Part shown: positions 36,428-48,661 of the stretch, piece after piece | Numbering within the stretch: position 1 is the stretch's first letter | Layout: every line of letters starts with the position of its first letter | Program-made: the position numbers and the translations under genes | Notes under the pieces: generated by a model | What the model saw: only the letters and a program-made list of their open reading frames with translations | Databases searched by the model: none | Told to the model about the DNA's origin: nothing | NCBI GenBank assembly: GCA_963669155.1 | Contig: OZ022577.1 | Coordinates: forward strand, 12,085,395-12,149,394 | DNA from: Arbacia lixula | Lineage: Eukaryota; Echinodermata; Echinoidea; Arbacioida; Arbaciidae | Direction: 5' to 3' | Length of the DNA: 64,000 nucleotides

Positions 36428-39400
36428 GTGAGATAGTAATGTGCATCCATCTCGTTCTGCGGATGCCAGGTTGCAATAACTTGCCTTTTTTAAAGTCCCA
36501 CATATTGAATATTGAGTTAGTCATACTGTAATAATTTACAGTAATTTACTTTATTCCTGTCTGCCACACTGGTCAGTGTATTGGGTCACAGGAATAATGT
36601 TGACTTAAAAGGATAGTTCACCCTGAAGACAAGTTGGTTCAAATAATAGCAGAAACATGAAAGAAACATATTTGTAAAGGTTTGACGAAAATCTGTCACA
36701 GGATAAGAAAATTATGACTTACCAATATCAATCATGTCTGACTAAGATGATAAGTGGTCAACAAACCGGCCCCCGTGTATTTCTGCGCAGTGCGCGTTAT
36801 CGAAGGTTGGATGCGCGATTTATTATGTATTTACGCATTAGTAAACCAAATGCAAGATTTTCGGAAGCAAAATTGGACAAAATGTGCACTTATTTGGAAA
36901 TTGCACATTTTCATTCAAAACATCTCCGTTTTTCAAATTGCGTTCGTACTTCTGTGATTTTCTCGTCGATCACCGAAACTTTCCCGTCATTTTTTCACTG
37001 CACTGGAACGAGCATGATCGAGACGCAATACTGGTGAAATGTCGGCACTGTACTCGTCGGATTGACGGAGATATTGCACATTATCGGTAGGGGCCGGTTT
37101 CAAGGTTCAGTGATGTGAATGTGCGACGATTTATCGAGCGATATTCTCCGAAATTTTATCATTAATCTTCAATCCAAAAATAGTTTTTTAAAGAGCATTA
37201 TGTTTCTGATTTGAATGTGAAATTTTAGAATTTCATTTGGTTATCTTGGAATTAAAATATTCAAAAGAAAACAGGGGGCCGGTTTGATGCACCCGCATCA
37301 TATAGTATAGGGTGTCGGAACTTTTTTCAGAATTCAGTTATTTTTAGAGTTTTGTGATTTTGCAAAAGCACAAAGTGAAGACAATGTTGTAATTAGCATA
37401 TATGTATAGATTTTCATGACTAACAAGTATTTCCATCCGAAGATATCTGCATCTGAATTTGGTCACATATTCAGACTAAAATGGTGCCGATAGCTGCATG
37501 TACAATAGTGGCACATTCTGCCTTCCCAAAAATGCAACAGAGTTTACTCAGCGGGCGAATCGAGGGGCGGAGATACAAGTGTGTTATGCATTGCGCGAGG
37601 CAATCGCTATCGCTTACGTTGTTAAGCTTTGGCTTTTCTTACGCGACTTACCGATTCATTCATTCGCGCCCTTGCTCTCACGTGAATCAATCGATGATGT
37701 ATCAAATGCACAGTTGAAAGGATGCATATCTTGGTCTGGGCGGAACATTTTAAGGATTTGTGATTTAATCATTATTGCTCCAAATGTGGATCATTTGAGG
37801 GCAAATAAATTTCAGCAAGTTTCTAACATGGACAATACATGAATTTAAGACCATTGGCAAGATTGCTCATGATCACCTTTTTGAAGGGTTTTTTCTTCCC
37901 AGTACAGTATATTCCCTTTAAGACATCATCACTGCATTATTTACATTTATGTGCATTCTGACTGTTATTCTTGTGAATAGATGAGAATGCTTGGAGAGAC
38001 CTCATTGTGTGGCTAGAAGATCAGAAGATAAGACTCTACAAGATTGATGACAGAGCAGACCTGAGAAACAAGTGCAGCACCCAGTGGCCAAAAGCATTTA
38101 CAAGGGTAAATATAACCACTAGGTTCCTTAACACAATGTGCTTGCAGTTAAATTGGCCGACAACTGTATATGGCAAAAAAAGATGCGCCCATGCTGATTT
38201 AATCCGAGTTGGATCGGTCAGTAAACTGAGGCCAAACTGAAGCCGCCTGGTCCTAGTAAAAAAAAATTTTTCAATTCAGTGTCCTATGAAAACAATATAA
38301 TTTGTTTACATTCTTGAAATGTATTCTTTCTTCCACTCCTTATACATCCTCTGATTTCTATTTGTGAGGTAGGAACAGCTTGTGATTTGATTTGTAGTAT
38401 TGTTAACAGCTACTATAATTTGCGTGAATGCTGTCTGCATATATGGTCATTAGCTAATAATACCACTATGGCTAAGCCATGCCAGTGTATAGATGACACC
38501 TATACGTACACAAAGTTACTCACTCGCAAATATTTGCAAACTTCACATTCATTTTGGACATTCTGGCAGAATGAGGATACATTTCAATTGCAGATTATTG
38601 CTAAGTCATACAAGTATTGAACAGATAGTTTATTACAATTAGATACCAGATCAATAGTCTTTGATTTGTTTGAAAGTTATAGTTCCAAACTGTGATTATT
38701 CATGCATGATGAGGTATAATCCAGGAAGCGCATTGATGGTCGCTTTCAGACCTTTCTTTGGTCATTAAAGCGTAACTCAAAATGCTTTGCTGATCGTGGT
38801 TTGTTAAGTCATTGATTTGATAGATGACATAATATGCCTTAATTTGATATATCATTCTTAATATCTAAATTCATATTTTTAGTTTTCCCAAACATTTTAA
38901 CTGAGTGAATTTCTAATGAGAACTGCCTCCATTGAGTTTGTACAGAGGTTGCTCATGAGATTAATAATTCAAATTTCAAATCATGTCAAAATGAATTAAA
39001 TCAGTAGAAGTACTAAAAATTACATATTAAGTGATGGGATATTGTTTTATCTTTCAAAAAAAGGAACCAAAAAGCCATGATCACCAGCGCATTACGAGTC
39101 ATGCTTCATAGATCACAGAAAGGTCTAAAAATGGCCATTATTGTGCTCACTGGACCATATCTCTTCATACTTGAATGATTACAGTTTGTAACTATAAGAA
39201 AAGCAATGACTATTGATCTGGTATTTAATCGTAATGAACTATCTGTTCACCACTTGCATGATTTGGTAATAGTCTGCAGTTGTGATGTTAGTCTTTTGCC
39301 AGAATGTCCAAAATTATGTGATGGGGGTTGAATAGTTATGCTGGCAACTGTATATATATATATGCCTATGCATATCGCTGCAGATCTGCCTATCAAATTC

Positions 39401-42400
39401 ATTCCATGAGCGCAAGATTCTCTAGCGCGAGTAACAGTGTGCAATTCACAGGGATTATATTAGAAGTTAATCACCTTCCAGAGGTTTGTGCATTATAGTG
39501 TACGGAGTCATGAATTTTTAAAAATATTTTAGTTGGACCCCTCAGTCGGCCAGATGTCGTGTGCAGTGTTCTTATTCAGTCCTGTTCCAGACGATGGTTA
39601 CGTTGGTGGCAGTTTGTGTTTGTCCCCCCCACTCCCCACAAGTGTCGGCATATTATTGCCAAATGTTTTCAGGACTCGTGCATGTTTTCTCACTACATAT
39701 ATTGGTTAAAGTAACTTTCGGCTTATTTGCATAGTTAATTTGCAAATATGACGCTCGCGACTTGCTTAGCTATAGCTAACTGGTAGCACACAAATGTATG
39801 TACAACAAATGGGAGTTCCACAGATGTAATCCATTTAGTTTGTTTATACGCTCTATCTTGTTTTTTGTCATTTCTGCACGATATTAATCACAAGAACTGT
39901 GAAACACAATGTCACATTGATTTTCTGTGTAGGCTGGGGTCAAAGACATACAACAAGAAAATGTGTTTTCTTTCTTTTGTCTATGTTTGTGGCTGTTACT
40001 TGAGCGGCCCTCCCTTGCCGGGCGGGGGTAATGAGCGAATGGCAAGGTAGTGCCTGCTACACATGTCGTTCAGTGGAAAGTTTTCAATTTCAATGGGGCA
40101 TTGGAGTTGGCCCGACCAGTCAAGTCGGACGGGCACTGGTTTTAAGAGGTCCAATATGACTCGAGCTTAATGAACATTCCTAATATTTTGTGACATTGTG
40201 AACTTTTTAGTAGTAGCCAGGTGTTCCAGCTAGTACATGTATGATCACTATTTGATCGTCTTCTCGAAGGCTATTTTAGGTTAGCTAATAATGCTTGTTA
40301 TTTTTCATGAAAGGGTCATCCTCTGAATGCAAGCTATGTGTGAGTGTTGACTTAAAATGTATATTTTAGATAATGGGGCAATAACTGGGACATCAGTTCA
40401 AATCTTAGTCAGGTCTACATAGCAGCAGGAATGTTAGTTTGGTAAAATGAATGAAACTGCTTGATGACACGGTTGGTAAAGACTTAACAAGAATTAAAGC
40501 TATGGTCTCTATCTTCTTCTTTCAGTATCTCAATGACTTGAGGTGCCCTGTGGATGCCAGTGATAGACAAGCTGTGTGTGATTGGCTGCTTGGCCATGCA
40601 GTCAGATTGGAGTATGGAGAACAAGGTATGGTATTGCTACATTTTACACGAAAAAACTTTGCCAGGGCTATGTTGAATGTACATATATATTCACAATTGA
40701 TTGCAACTGCCGTGGCAATTGGTATAATGCTCAGCTATCTTTGATTGCTCTTAAGTTAAGATAATTGAAATACTTTACAAACCTTGATCAGTGTTTCTCA
40801 AAGTGGTAATCTTCTGCAGCTTGTGCTTCAAATTTCTGGTATGGATTTAGAAAGGGTAAGAAATTGCCTTTTCAATGGGAGATTTCCAATACAGGACTGG
40901 ATTGCTTTCTAGACTGAATGTGTATTAGGGTTATGTCCTCTTCTAATAATGATATTCTCTGGCATTATGAAGCATTTAAATAGAATGATAAAATTGATTA
41001 TGTGATATTGTAAGATGTATTCTTGCGTGATGGAATATGTTCCTTTTCCAGCTGATAGATTCAAGGCTGTTGCGGCATCTACCCAGAATTCATCAGCACC
41101 TCTAGCTGATGATCCCTTTGCCAATATTGATGGTGAGAACTAACACTCATACTATGGGCACATTTTCAAAACAATTTGACAATATCGCTACTGACACTAG
41201 TTACATAACATACGAAAGAGAACTCAAAGAAAAAAACTATTTTTCTCAAGACAAATTGATTTGGCAATAATTTCCTCATGGGAGGGTAATTAAAACATCC
41301 AATGTATTTTTTTTGTGTCTTAAATAAATATTAATGAAATCAATTTTTAGGATTTCTCAAAGTGTTTATCCCTGTGATGGCAGTTCATAAATTATTCTTC
41401 TATGTTCATCTGGTTAACTTCTGTTTAAATAGCAGCATGTGGAAGGCATTGTATAACACAAATCATCACATTCAGCTGTTATAGCAATTTTTTTTGGAAT
41501 TTCTAGTGTCTGGTGACAGTGAAAATATCTTATAAGATGGATCATTGCAAAGTAATTCTTTGCATTTCAGCGACTTCTCAGTACCAATCGTGGAAAAATG
41601 CATTGACTTATTACCCAATCCATGCGCCTATGACACTCAGAGGGTTAAACATATATCTTCATATTCTGCAAGCATTTTATGCTTGATAAGACATTCTTTC
41701 TAGTTCTTTTTGTTATTGTTAACCCTCTCACTACCCATAGGTGCATGAAATGTGTAATAAGTCAATGGACTTCTCTTGGCTTTTCTTCTCATTTCTAGTG
41801 GATGGGCCCAATGTGAAGGCCGGTTTGGTGTCCCTGTGCACATTACTGAAGATCCCGCGCCATGTCGATCCCATTGTCACTCTGGATGCCATCAGCATTC
41901 TGATCAGAGAGAGGCTATCAGAAGAAGCACAGGCTGGCCAACTAGAAGGGGTAAGTGACATGATTTCACAGTGCTCTTCTCTAACTTGTCAAGGGCTCCT
42001 GCTGTGTGAAATTGCAGTTTACAATGGTCGCGTGCTTCCCCTTACACTGGGAGTGACCTAATAGGATTGCAGACTGGGTGAAAACAATACCCAGATAGAT
42101 GTTCATGGTGATTTAATCCCTGCAATGCCAAAAAGAGCACTTATGGAAAAAATATCTTTTCCATAAATAGGGTAAAATGCACTAGATGGCTCAAGGTGCT
42201 CGCTACATGACATCAGACTTAAAAACAAAACAAAAAAAAGCCCCTGCAATTTCTCCTGAATGCAGCCTAGTTACTAGGCTGCGCAGTGCACAGATGCAAC
42301 TGAGTCTGTCAACAAGTATGTCTGGTAACACAGACTATGCCCTACTCCCACTCTCTGGCCTACAAGAGAGTCAAGAATGAGGAGAGGACAGCCAGAGAGT

Positions 42401-43593
42401 GGGAGTAGGGCATAGTCTGTGTTACCAGACATAGTTGTTCACAGACTCAGTTGTGTCTGTGCACTCCACAGCCTCATAACTAGGCTACCCTGATGCCATT
42501 ATGGGAATGAAGCAGGAGCAGCAAACTGCTTCGGTGTTATAAAGCAGTTCCGGGTGAACACTGCTTGATCATTCGTAGTGTGCAGCCTTATGTGTCAAAC
42601 AATTTGGTTCATAATGTAGATATCATACAGTGCATTTTGGGGTAATAGTATCAGTAAACAAAGTATTACATTGTTATTATGTCAAATGTAAATGCAATAG
42701 TCTTTTTGATGTTGTAAGAATAATGGATCCATTTTCATTGTAGTCTCAACTTTGTTTATATGAAGGCGATATGGTGCAGGGTCACCATATCAATGTAGCA
42801 GTATCATTCACAAGATGAAAAGGACTACATTTCATATTTGTTCTTACATGTTTTTTTATCCAATTGTAGGGTGTCAAGTGGGATCTTAGTGATTATGAAT
42901 TGGGCTTCGATGTCAAAGGTAAGAATTGATTGTACATTTTAATACATATTTTGATAGTATGTGTTTGATTGTGATTGTAACATTGTGAATGATATAATAT
43001 TCCTTCTGTGAAGTTTTGTGTGGGATATTTTTCATTGAAATTAGTTGTAATCCTCTTATCCAGACAGACTTAGACAGTCCTCTGTCCCATTGAAGCAACA
43101 ACTCAGATAAAAGATGTGGATATGATGATTTGCCCAGTAGCATTCTTGTACTCTTAGGGTACACGAGGTCATTGGAGGTCAAATGTCAAAAATTGAAAAC
43201 AGATTTGAGGTCAAATCATTCTGATTTAAAACATCAATAATTTACACCCCTAATTACCCAAAATGTATCTTTTTTTCAATGATTAACAATCTAACGATCC
43301 AATTTCAACCAAACGTGGTACAACTTCCCTACACATTGATATGAATTGAAGACTTTTGAGGACAAATGGAACTTTCATAAAAGTATGGCAACTTAACTTT
43401 ACGATGATCTTACCTGGCATGAATGTTTGATTTTGCAGACCAAATAATGAATGATGCTGGGCGGATTTTACGGCTGCTTCACATCAACGAGCTACGTGAC
43501 CTTCAAACTAGAATCAATGAGACTATAGTTGCAGTTCAATCACTGACTGCCAATCCAAAGACTGATCAACGACTAGGGAAAGTTGGGCGGTAA
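36370..43593 (+). CDS. RTRAF: RTRAF (C14orf166/hCLE) orthologue, RNA transcription, translation and transport factor
   Basis: Seven exons (36370-36427, 37981-38105, 40526-40625, 41052-41132, 41799-41950, 42870-42918, 43439-43593) join in phase at GT/AG sites to give 239 residues; human RTRAF has 244. The match is near end to end: MFKRKLQALD at the N-terminus, IVWLEDQKIRLYKIDDRADL, RQAVCDWLLGHAVRLEYGEQ, ILIRERLSEEAQ, LGFDVKDQIMNDAGRILRLL, HINELRDLQTRINETIVAVQ, and the C-terminus PKTDQRLGKVGR. The family, known from human work, is a partner of the RTCB-DDX1-FAM98 tRNA ligase complex and contacts RNA polymerase II; it shuttles between nucleus and cytoplasm. The start codon has A at -3. The central segment, about residues 95-121, is the least conserved. 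No canonical AATAAA is visible in the first 1.6 kb after the stop. Confidence 0.96.
36607..36720 (+). mobile_element. family A MITE end fragment in RTRAF intron 1
   Basis: AAAAGGATAGTTCACCCTGA, then AGCAGAAACATGAAAGAAAC and GGTTTGACGAAAATCTGTCA: the left modules of family A, cut off where the repeat at 36751 begins. It may be the end of a longer composite reaching about 37920, where a related terminus (ATTCCCTTTAA) occurs. Confidence 0.6.
36751..37117 (+). repeat. inverted repeat D, copy 1 (in RTRAF intron 1)
   Basis: Blocks ATCGAAGGTTGGATGCGC, AATGCAAGATTTT, GAAATGTCGGCACTGTACTC and GGTTTCAAGGTTCAGTGATG are found as reverse complements at 49963-50291. The copies are diverged but collinear. 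Confidence 0.85.
37981..38105 (+). CDS. RTRAF: RTRAF exon 2
   Basis: The acceptor GTGAATAG ends at 37980 and the donor is GTAAAT. It encodes DENAWRD, then the conserved IVWLEDQKIR core and WPKAFTR (residues 20-61). Confidence 0.95.
38551..39315. mobile_element. palindromic element in RTRAF intron 2
   Basis: The left arm (ATTTTGGACATTCTGGCA, GAACAGATAGTTTATTACAA, ATACCAGATCAATAGTC, TTCAGACCTTTCT) is matched on the opposite strand by the right arm. There, AGGTCTAAAAATGG, GACTATTGATCTGGTAT, AACTATCTGTTC and TGCCAGAATGTCCAAAAT occur in reverse order. The arms are about 260 bp around a spacer of about 240 bp. No coding capacity is seen. Confidence 0.8.
40526..40625 (+). CDS. RTRAF: RTRAF exon 3
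   Basis: A pyrimidine tract plus TTTCAG precede it and GTATGG follows. It encodes YLNDLRCPVDASDRQAV, then CDWLLGHAVRLEYGEQ (residues 62-94). Confidence 0.95.
41052..41132 (+). CDS. RTRAF: RTRAF exon 4
   Basis: TTTTCCAG precedes it and GTGAGA follows; intron phases are 1 and 1. It encodes ADRFKAVAASTQ through DPFANID, corresponding to the variable human segment around the middle of the protein. Confidence 0.9.
41799..41950 (+). CDS. RTRAF: RTRAF exon 5
   Basis: ATTTCTAG precedes it and GTAAGT follows. It encodes VDGPNVKAGLVSLCTLLKIP and LDAISILIRERLSEEAQ (residues 122-172). Confidence 0.95.
42264..42486. repeat. long near-perfect hairpin in RTRAF intron 5
   Basis: Arms of about 96 nt (42264-42359 and 42391-42486) face each other around a 31-nt loop. 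The inner about 45 bp (for instance GTCTGGTAACACAGACTATG and CCTACTCCCACTCTCTGGC) are perfectly complementary. The outer part holds several mismatches. The ends carry AGCCTAG-like termini, shared with the related palindrome at 47088-47267. Confidence 0.9.
42870..42918 (+). CDS. RTRAF: RTRAF exon 6
   Basis: AATTGTAG precedes it and GTAAGA follows. It is 49 nt and encodes GVKWDLSDYELGFDVK. Confidence 0.92.
43439..43593 (+). CDS. RTRAF: RTRAF exon 7 (terminal)
   Basis: TTTTGCAG precedes it and the stop TAA is at 43591-43593. It encodes the most conserved C-terminal helix region, LLHINELRDLQTRINETIVA, ending RLGKVGR, the same last residues as human. Confidence 0.96.
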
Positions 43594-45203
43594 CCTCATC
43601 TGACACAACTCAAGCTTATTCAGTTTCAAGTAATCAAGTAGCTTTGGACACAAGGACTGTTATGGGAACAACCCAATGTGCTTCATTTTGTTCATCAACC
43701 CAGCAGAAGGTGGAAGTGTTAACTCTTGGATCCAGGCGGCATTTTCATTTATCATGTTTTTTTGTGTATGTCTTCTTGGTTGAAGATTTTGTTTGTACAC
43801 AACTTGATTTATTTTCATTCTGTGAAAAAAGGAACTGAAGTGAATTATGTGAAAGGACAAAGGTGCATTATTGTTGTTAATGCAGGTGTCAATGATTGAA
43901 CAGAAACTAAAAATTGTATGCTTTAAAATTCCTTCCCCTCAGATTTTCAGATGGAGTCATTTTGAGATAAATGTACCTACTACTTAACCAAACAATCAGC
44001 ATCTCAAACTCCTGATTTGACATGAGTCAAATAGTGAGCATTCTACTTATTTTTCATCAGGGTAATACTACATAAGTGAAAGAGATTACTTCTGTGTTCA
44101 TTCTGAGGCACACTTGAACTTGGTGAACAAGTGAATTTGGACAAGCAAAAGTGTATGTCTGTGTACACAGTCAATATCATTGGCATTGTACAGTGCCAAC
44201 ATGGTTTGAGATGGGATGTTGATGTGGCTCACATCAATGCTGGATACAGATGTGTATGTTAACCTACCCAATCCTAGAATCGGTAAAAGGCTGTGGAGTG
44301 TGTTGACAGACTTCATGCTTCAACGGACATATAGATCAACTACTGCCATCACAATCCAGCTTTAGATATGGTTGCTGCAGTGCATTAGAGAGCAGACCTC
44401 ATGGGCTTGAACAGAGAACAAGCCTGTATTTTCTGTACAAGCTTAACACACTGCCTCTTTGAACAACCTCAACAGACTGTCTTGAACTGTCCATATATCA
44501 GCTACTATTTATTGAACTGTTCATATCTTTTATGTTGCTTTACTTTTATGTTTTCATTCTGCTTAAAAGATTGTACTTAGTTCGATCTGCTCTGTTAGTG
44601 CTCAAAGTCCCTGTTTCACTTGTCTCCTCTCATTACAATTTGCCTTTTTTTTTTTTTAGTCTGGCCGGAACAATTCAGAAATCATTTAAATTAACCCATT
44701 ATGATGAAAGAACACTGTAATTGTGATAAACATGTGATTTGTATGTTTTGACAATTATTATCGGTAGTTGAAGTACTGCAATGTTATGTGAAGTTAAACT
44801 CTACCATGATATAGCTATGCTGTAAGTGCAATGTTGTCAAATGTCAATCTATTTGTGCTTATTTTAAGCTCTGAATAAGTTCCTGAAGAGGAATGCCCCC
44901 AAGTTTTAGAAGGAAGACACAATGTTCAGGAGGGTACTTAAATCAGGACTGAAACTAGCGATTGCATTGAGACACCAAGTCATTGGAGATCTCTACTAAA
45001 AAAAACAAGCATCTAACAGTAAATGAGTCAGTCACTGCCTCTATCTTACTGTAGTCTCGCAGTTCTCTCCTTCCTTGGGCTCCTTAAGCTAGGGCCAAGA
45101 CCTCTTCAGGTGACACTACAATTTGCCGATTTTCGGTGCCTGATCTTAAGTATACCTAGTTGAGAGCATGGTCCGAGGGCTTACAGACTGTCATTTTGCA
45201 TTT

Positions 45204-45610
45204 AAAGGGATGGTTCACCCTGAAAATAAGTGTGTTTCAATCAAAGCAGAAGCATGAAACACACTTGTTAGTAAAGTTTGACGAAAATCTGTCAAAGGAT
45301 AAGAAAGTTATGATCTTTTGAAATTTCAATTTTGTGCCGTCACATGCGAGGTGCTCTCCCATAAGTTGTGTACTGTATAATTATGTAAATTGCTCTTTTT
45401 CTTATTTTGAGAATGGAATGATTTTTTTCATACAGGTATGTGTGTAAAAACATATTTCTAATGATTCATCAAATGCATAGGTAAAAGGATTTATATCTTT
45501 TTGTCCATTTTGAGAAATTTGTACAAAAATTCTACAAAACATGTTATGGGAGAGCACTTTGCACAGGATGTCACAAAATCAAAACTTAAAAAGTTTCTTT
45601 ATTTTCACAT
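45204..45610 (+). mobile_element. family A MITE copy
   Basis: AAAGGGATGGTTCACCCTGA, AAAGCAGAAGCATGAAAC, GTCAAAGGATAAGAAAGTTA, TCACATGCGAGGTGCTCTCC, then the facing modules TATGGGAGAGCACTTTGCAC and GTCACAAAATCAAAAC. The right terminus is decayed. Confidence 0.7.
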
Positions 45611-47087
45611 AGTCAATATCAAATAGTTTTCAATTTCCTTGCAAACATGTATGTAGTGAGTGGCCATCAAAAATATAAATATTGTCAGTTGCCACATACG
45701 TGAAGTATGCGACCTGTCTATTCTTCACATTAACTTCATTTGTAAAGCTACAATTGAATATACACCATTGAGGGCTTAATGTGTGAAGGGTTTACAGAAT
45801 ATTCAGCATCAAACCTGTATTTTTGTAGTATTCTTTTTCAAAATCTCTGCTGTACCAATGGGTTGAGGCTGCCAGTGTGATTGCTCCTGTGCACTCATTT
45901 GTGATTTGATAATCAGTATATAATGATGATTGATGATATGATGTACAGAATTGGAAAACTGCCTCTAAATTTGGTGTGTTCATTAATGGGAGTGAAAACA
46001 GGTCAATTACTGGTACATGTATTAACAAACATGATCTGACACTGCGAAATAATCCCAATTCTTGCATTCAGATTCAGTGCATTATGGGAATACATGTATT
46101 CACTGCGCAGTAATGCTTGTCATTTTGATGATAGAAACCTCTCATTAACCAAACAATGATAATTCCATGTTAATTACAACACAGTTCACTACATTTTTGT
46201 AGTGATAGGAAGAAAGTTTATCATCTATGGATTCACATTATGTTTCATATACAATACATGTACAGTGTACTGCATTTACATGAGTATGGAAGTAACATAA
46301 TATACAGTTCAAAGTTGATTGCTTAGGAGTGTTATCAAAATTACATCAAATTTTAATACATGTACAAGGGACAAATCTTACAATCTACATACATTACTAT
46401 ATTGAAGAAAGGAAGGTCCTCACAGAAAGTGTTTTAGGGCTAGTTATCAAAATCTTATTTGTTGTGGAAGGTTTCTCAGAGTTTACTTATATGTTTCTCC
46501 TTTGCAGGTTTTCTTCTTGTTTTGTTCTTGTGGCAAAAGAACTCTGTTGCACCAAGTGTAAACATTGATTCAAGCATGTTGGCTCTGATTGCATATTTTA
46601 CACCAGTATTTGTGGATTTATGCTATTAAAATGTTATTCAGGTTAGGAAAAGGGTATGTGGCATTATGGACAATACCAGTTAAAGTCTTGTAATAATAGC
46701 TTTAAAGTATGGACCGTAGTTTATTACAACAACAGAATGTTTACCTACAGCGAGGATCATCTCAGGATCCTTGTGAGCTTTTCACTCGAACCTATATTTA
46801 TTGCTCAATTTATTTTCTTTTTCTTTCTTTGAACACATTGCTGACATTTCAAAATATTAAAATTGTCAGTTTTGACTGATAATTGTTTGTATATTATAAC
46901 ACAGACTGCGTTGTTTTCTTTACGTCTTCATGCAGCATGTGAACCAATGAACTCTTTATGCGCCACTGATGCATTTTTGGATGAGTAATACACACAAACC
47001 CCATAGAGCTTGATTTGTCTGGCATGGAAAGGGTTAAATTGTGTAAAATACCCGGGCTGAGAGTTTACATTAAACATCAGCCAGTAT

Positions 47088-47267
47088 AGCCTAGGTTCTA
47101 GGCTTGTGGAGTCCATATGACACAACTGGATGTGGAAACAACTAACAGACAATAAAGACTGATGGTAAGCCCTCTTCCCTGCATGCGTTAAGAGGACCTA
47201 GTCTTTATTTCCAGACTTAGTTACCACATTCAGTTGTAACCATAGACTTCACAGCCAGAACTAGGCT
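47088..47267. repeat. palindrome related to the RTRAF intron hairpin
   Basis: It begins AGCCTAGGTTCTAGGCTTGT and ends with GCCAGAACTAGGCT. The arms share ACAACTGGATGTGG with CCACATTCAGTTGT, and AATAAAGACTG with CTAGTCTTTATT. Layout and terminal motif match 42264-42486, with more divergence. Confidence 0.75.
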
Positions 47268-47737
47268 ACAGGCTACAAAAAGAATATGTGCAAGTATGTA
47301 CAATCAAAATGTCAACTTGTTTTAATAAACATACATAAACGGAAATTGACAATGCAATCCTCACACTCTAGCACACACACTTACACAAATAACTAAGAGA
47401 GGAATATAGAGAATGAAAAGATCAATATTTACAGAAAATTAGGAAAGTACAGGATGACAGTAGTTTGAGGAAATAGATGCACAGAGCACAGAAGGTGGGT
47501 TATTATGTTTTCCACTTGCATGACCAATCAACAAATACGTTCTTCAAAGGGTACTCTTTCAACCTGAGGGTGTCAAAAACACTATTGTACAGAAATAGGG
47601 GCATCTTTTTAGGTGATACATTATGACATGAATGCATTTACCTAGACTAAGGTATTTTTTTTTATGTTTTACACTGTATATGTATAGACAATTTCGGGAA
47701 AGCAAATTTAAAATACATGTAAGTTTATGTGTCTTAC

Positions 47738-48205
47738 AGGGAAAGTCCACCGTGAGTTGACTTAAAAGCAGAAACATAAAAAGACATTCATGAAGGTTTG
47801 ATGAAAATATGTCAAAGGTTAAAGAAGTTATGATCTTTTTGATTTTTTATCCTGTGACATCACAAGGTGATGTCCCGAATGTGTGTATCTTTGTAGGCCT
47901 ATGTCCATTTTCTCAAAGGGATATATGTATCATTTTACCTGTGAATTTTATACATCATTGAAAACATTTTTTTTTACACACATACTTCTATGAAAAAAAA
48001 ATGTTTCCTTCATCAAAGCAAGAAAAAGCAATTTATGAAATCATACAACACACAGCATTTGGGAAAGCACTTTTAGCATGCAACGTCACAAAATAAAAAT
48101 TTCAAAAGATCTTTCTTATAGATTTTCGTCAAAGTTTAACTAATATGTTTCTTTAATATATTTGCCTTTATTGAAACCAACTTTACTTCACACTGGACTT
48201 TCCCT
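47738..48205. mobile_element. family A MITE, full-length copy (468 bp)
   Basis: It starts AGGGAAAGTCCACCGTGAG and ends with CACTGGACTTTCCCT, giving facing termini. Inside are AAAAGCAGAAACATAAAAAG, GTTATGATCTTTTTG and, inverted, TTCAAAAGATCTTTC and TTTTCGTCAAAGTTTAACT. This copy best defines the ends of the family. Confidence 0.8.
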
Positions 48206-48539
48206 TTAAGTTGTTTGGGGGTTCTCTTAAAAATGTTGATATTTGACCTTGTATGCACAAATAATGATAATTTTAGAGATAAATCATATTGACAACAGAT
48301 GCAATAACATTAGGCCATGTATTTTCAGTATAATTCTTTCAAATAAAACTAAAATTGTTTATAACACAGTATGAAAAACGCATTTGTTGCATCCCTTGGA
48401 GAAAAAAAAAAGTGTCTTAAGGAAGCAAGTATTCATGTTAACTGTACATAGCGACCACCCTTGGGCTGTCTTTTTGTGCAGGTTTCACTGTACAATAATT
48501 CCAGCTTCACTGGCAATCACCGCGCACCGTTCTGTATTG

Positions 48540-48661
48540 ATTTTTGAAGCTACCATCCGTATTTAATATACCGGTGCTTGTCGCGACGTCGTCTTTCGAT
48601 TGTTGTCCGAGACTGAACCGAGTTGTAATCTTCTCGTGTTTCATCTCTAAACAAGCTTTAG
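48540..48661 (+). other. probable ZNF410 5' UTR exon and promoter region
   Basis: A CpG-rich stretch (GCTTGTCGCGACGTCGTC) ends in AAGCTTTAG followed by GTAAGC, a strong donor. No ATG lies in it. It is the nearest strong donor upstream of the first zinc-finger-gene acceptor at 51181 on the same strand, so it is read as the non-coding first exon. The transcription start is not defined. Confidence 0.5.

Larger units (their letters stand above)
43594..48539. other. RTRAF 3' UTR and intergenic, no gene seen
   Basis: AT-rich. The repeats recognised here are listed separately (45204, 47088, 47738). A fragment resembling the GACCAC...GTCTTT repeat of 53020-53290 occurs at about 48448-48500. No supported exon. 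Confidence 0.55.

Noticed and set aside
36714..37842. Several 70-110 codon frames in RTRAF intron 1
   Set aside because: They fall in the repeat that also occurs inverted at 49963-50291, and the frames are not preserved between copies.
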